The notes under the pieces: generated by a model | Database searches by the model: none | What the model was told of the DNA's origin: nothing | What the model saw: only the letters and a program-made list of their open reading frames with translations | Assembly: GCA_902470265.1 (NCBI GenBank) | Contig: CABRFW010000068.1 | Location: forward strand, 1-7,814 | Direction: 5' to 3' | DNA from: an uncultured Collinsella sp. | Lineage (GTDB): Bacteria; Actinomycetota; Coriobacteriia; Coriobacteriales; Coriobacteriaceae | Length of the DNA: 7,814 bases | Made by a program: the position numbers and the translations under genes | Part shown: positions 6,033-7,814 of the stretch, one piece after another | How the letters are laid out: every line of letters begins with the position of its first letter | Numbering within the stretch: position 1 is the stretch's first letter

Positions 6033-7658
6033 ATGGACGTCCGTGCGGACGGTGATATTGCCGAGAACTTTTGGTGGCGGCGCACTACGATGACGCGTCG
6101 CGGCCCCCTGTACGATATCTGCGTGTCGGTGGGGCTGCTGGTCGCGGCGACGATTGTGGGCGCGCTGCTCGACCATCCGGGTCTCGCGCCGAGCATCATG
6201 ATCGTCTATGTGTTCGCCGTTCAGCTGTGCGCATTCTTTACCTGGAGTCGCCTGTATTGCTTGCTGAGCTCGGCTGCCGCCGTGGCGCTCTACAACTTCT
6301 TGTTTGTCGACCCGCGCTACTCGCTGTCGCTTATCGACCGCGGCTATCCCGGCATGTTCTTCATCATGTTCGTGGTCTCGCTTGTGTCGAGCTCGATTGC
6401 GTTGGCCCTGCGCCGCGCCTTGGCACAGGCTGCCGCCAGCGACCGCCGCACGCATATGGTGCTCGAGACCAATCGCATGTTGCAGCGCTGCGCCGACGAG
6501 CAGCAGATCGTTCACGCCATGGCCACGCAGCTGGCGCGTCTTTCGGGCTGTCCGGTCGTGTGGTACAGCGCCGACGCCGAGGGCGATGACCTGCTGCCGC
6601 GTGCGACATACACGGCCGTGGGCGATGCCGCGCCGGTGCACGAGCTGGCGCCGCAGATGCCACCGCGGCTCTCGGCGTCCGCCTATGTGGGAACGCCGCT
6701 CGATGCTACGTTCGGCGGCTCGGCGTTTTATGGCATCTACCTGACGGTTCGCACAGGCGACGGCTTCGCGCGCTCGGGCGACCCCGCCTCGGTGGTGGGC
6801 GTGCTGGCTATCGTTGCCGAGCCCGACGTGCTGACGCACGAGGAGCGGACACTTGCCGATGCTATCGTGAGCGAAGGCGAGCTGGCGCTCGATCGCGCCC
6901 GCGCCATGGAGGCCCGCGAGGAGGCGGCGGTGCTTGCCAAAAACGAACAGCTGCGCGCCAACCTGCTGCGCTCCATCTCGCACGACCTGCGCACGCCGCT
7001 CACCAGTATTTCGGGTAATGCCGATGTGCTGCTCGACCAGGGCTCGACCGGCACCGCCGTGCTCGACGCCCAAACGCGCCGCGGCCTGCTCTTGTCCATT
7101 CGCTCGGATGCGCAATGGCTCAACGCCACCGTCGAGAACCTGCTCGCCATCACCAAGCTCGAGGGCGGCGGTATGCGCCTGTCGACCACGCTCGAGCTCA
7201 TGGACGATATCGTGGAGGAGGCGCTGCGCCACGTGAACCCTGCCGTGCGCGAGCACGACCTTAAGGTGGTGGCGTGCGATGAGCCGGCGCTCGTCAACGT
7301 CGATGCGCGCCTGATGGTGCAGCTGGTGGTCAATCTGGTGAACAACGCCATCACCTATACGCCCGCAGGCTCGCATATCATGATTTCGATTAGCGTCGAC
7401 GATGGACGCGTGGCGTGCTCGGTGGCCGATGACGGCCCGGGCATTGCGCCCGAGGACCGCGAGCGAATCTTTGAGTCGTTCTACACCGCCAACCACGGTC
7501 TTGCCGACAGCCATCGCAGCGTGGGCCTGGGTCTTTCGCTCTGCCGCTCCATTGCGCTGGCGCATGGCGGTAGCATAGAGGTTGCCGCGGCGGACCCGCA
7601 CGGCTCGGTCTTTACGATTGAGCTTCCCGTCGCCGACGTTTCGTTTGATAAGGAGTAG
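6033..7658 (+). CDS. kdpD: KdpD-like membrane sensor histidine kinase lacking the N-terminal KdpD/UspA region
   Basis: Sensor kinase of a Kdp-type two-component system, 541 aa. It autophosphorylates on His and passes the phosphate to the downstream regulator. Four closely spaced membrane helices (about 28-48, 54-70, 73-93, 106-126) with NFLFVDPRYSLSL (88-100) match DUF4118 of KdpD. A GAF-like region follows (about 142-290). The HisKA H-box is SISHDLRTPL with His317. HATPase_c shows an N-box (NLVNNAITYT, Asn438), G1 (DDGPGIA, 466-472), F-box (IFESFY) and G2 (GLGLSLCRSI). Full-length KdpD is about 850-900 aa and has an N-terminal nucleotide-binding KdpD domain plus UspA domain; both are absent, and the terminator just upstream leaves no room for them. 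The ATG at 6033 has GGGG five bases and GAGAGG about twelve bases upstream; an ATG at 6090 is a weaker alternative. The stop codon abuts the ribosome site of the regulator gene. The kinase call is near certain, the KdpD kinship strong; whether it senses K+ is inferred. Confidence 0.92.
   Translation: MDVRADGDIAENFWWRRTTMTRRGPLYDICVSVGLLVAATIVGALLDHPGLAPSIMIVYVFAVQLCAFFTWSRLYCLLSSAAAVALYNFLFVDPRYSLSLIDRGYPGMFFIMFVVSLVSSSIALALRRALAQAAASDRRTHMVLETNRMLQRCADEQQIVHAMATQLARLSGCPVVWYSADAEGDDLLPRATYTAVGDAAPVHELAPQMPPRLSASAYVGTPLDATFGGSAFYGIYLTVRTGDGFARSGDPASVVGVLAIVAEPDVLTHEERTLADAIVSEGELALDRARAMEAREEAAVLAKNEQLRANLLRSISHDLRTPLTSISGNADVLLDQGSTGTAVLDAQTRRGLLLSIRSDAQWLNATVENLLAITKLEGGGMRLSTTLELMDDIVEEALRHVNPAVREHDLKVVACDEPALVNVDARLMVQLVVNLVNNAITYTPAGSHIMISISVDDGRVACSVADDGPGIAPEDRERIFESFYTANHGLADSHRSVGLGLSLCRSIALAHGGSIEVAAADPHGSVFTIELPVADVSFDKE
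7650..7655 (+). promoter_or_regulatory. Ribosome binding site for the response regulator, overlapping the kinase gene end
   Basis: AAGGAG lies in the last codons of the kinase gene, seven bases before the GTG at 7663. It identifies GTG as the start of the regulator and indicates translational coupling between the two genes. Confidence 0.8.
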
Positions 7659-7662
7659 CGCT

Positions 7663-7814
7663 GTGCCGAACTCTGCCGTAAAACCGCTCATCTTGGTCGT
7701 TGAGGACGACCCCGCCGTCCGCAACCTTATTGTTGCCGCGCTCGAGGCGCACGGCTTGCGTCATATGGCCGTGGAGACCGCCCATGCCGCCATCGCCGCC
7801 GCCTCATCGCAGGC
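7663..7814 (+). CDS. kdpE: KdpE-like response regulator, N-terminal part only (runs off the window)
   Basis: The open frame from a GTG start continues past the window edge; 50 residues are visible. LILVVEDDPAVRNLI (residues 9-23) is the first strand and acidic pocket of a receiver domain (Glu14, Asp15, Asp16), and AALEAHG (25-31) is typical of KdpE/OmpR-family regulators paired with KdpD. The phospho-acceptor Asp and any DNA-binding domain lie outside. It begins four bases after the kinase stop codon, so the two form a cognate pair in one transcript. The expected role is transcriptional control, classically of kdpFABC; which targets it has here, possibly kup, cannot be seen. The receiver-domain call is firm. 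The KdpE assignment rests on the partner and this short match. Confidence 0.85.
   Translation, partial: MPNSAVKPLILVVEDDPAVRNLIVAALEAHGLRHMAVETAHAAIAAASSQ

Noticed and set aside
4926..7724. A 932-codon open frame on the minus strand, antisense to kup, the small gene and the kinase
   Set aside because: Its translation is rich in Arg, His, Gln and Ala with no domain, and it crosses the terminator and three well-supported genes. It is an artefact of G/C-rich third codon positions that leave the antisense frame without stops.

Overview
The window comes from a high-GC bacterial chromosome. It looks like the Coriobacteriia (Actinomycetota), and Collinsella or a close relative is my best guess. The guess rests on three things: strong G/C preference at third codon positions, the gene families present (an LtaS-type membrane sulfatase-fold enzyme, a Kup transporter, a short KdpD-like kinase), and GC-rich hairpins with an ACAAAGG...CCTTTGT core, which I recall as common in such genomes. 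This was not checked against a database.

Layout. On the minus strand, a large membrane-anchored LTA-synthase/phosphoglycerol-transferase-like enzyme occupies 116-2416, with a hairpin beyond its 3' end at 8-45. A 214-bp divergent intergenic region (2417-2630) separates it from a plus-strand nitroreductase-family flavoprotein (2631-3479). The stop codon of that gene is followed almost at once by a 31-bp near-perfect palindrome (3483-3513). A new plus-strand unit then starts with a promoter-like TATAAT. It holds the K+ uptake permease gene kup (3639-5666) and a 64-codon gene for a single-pass membrane protein (5727-5921), and ends at a strong intrinsic terminator (5967-6012) whose left arm is tandemly duplicated. 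Twenty bases later begins a histidine kinase with only the C-terminal half of KdpD: four membrane helices of DUF4118, a GAF-like region, HisKA and HATPase_c (6033-7658). A KdpE-like response regulator (7663 to beyond the window) follows, translationally coupled and cut by the window edge.

How the genes may work together. The right half reads as a potassium module: a constitutive-type K+ permease, a small membrane protein of unknown role, and a Kdp-type two-component system. In classical systems the two-component pair sits next to kdpFABC and KdpD carries an N-terminal KdpD/UspA sensor region. Here the pair lies beside kup and the kinase lacks that region. This rearrangement, with the uncharacterised small protein between, is the most interesting aspect of the window. 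The left half (envelope polymer synthase, nitroreductase) has no evident link to it. I see no mobile element, CRISPR array, tRNA or rRNA.
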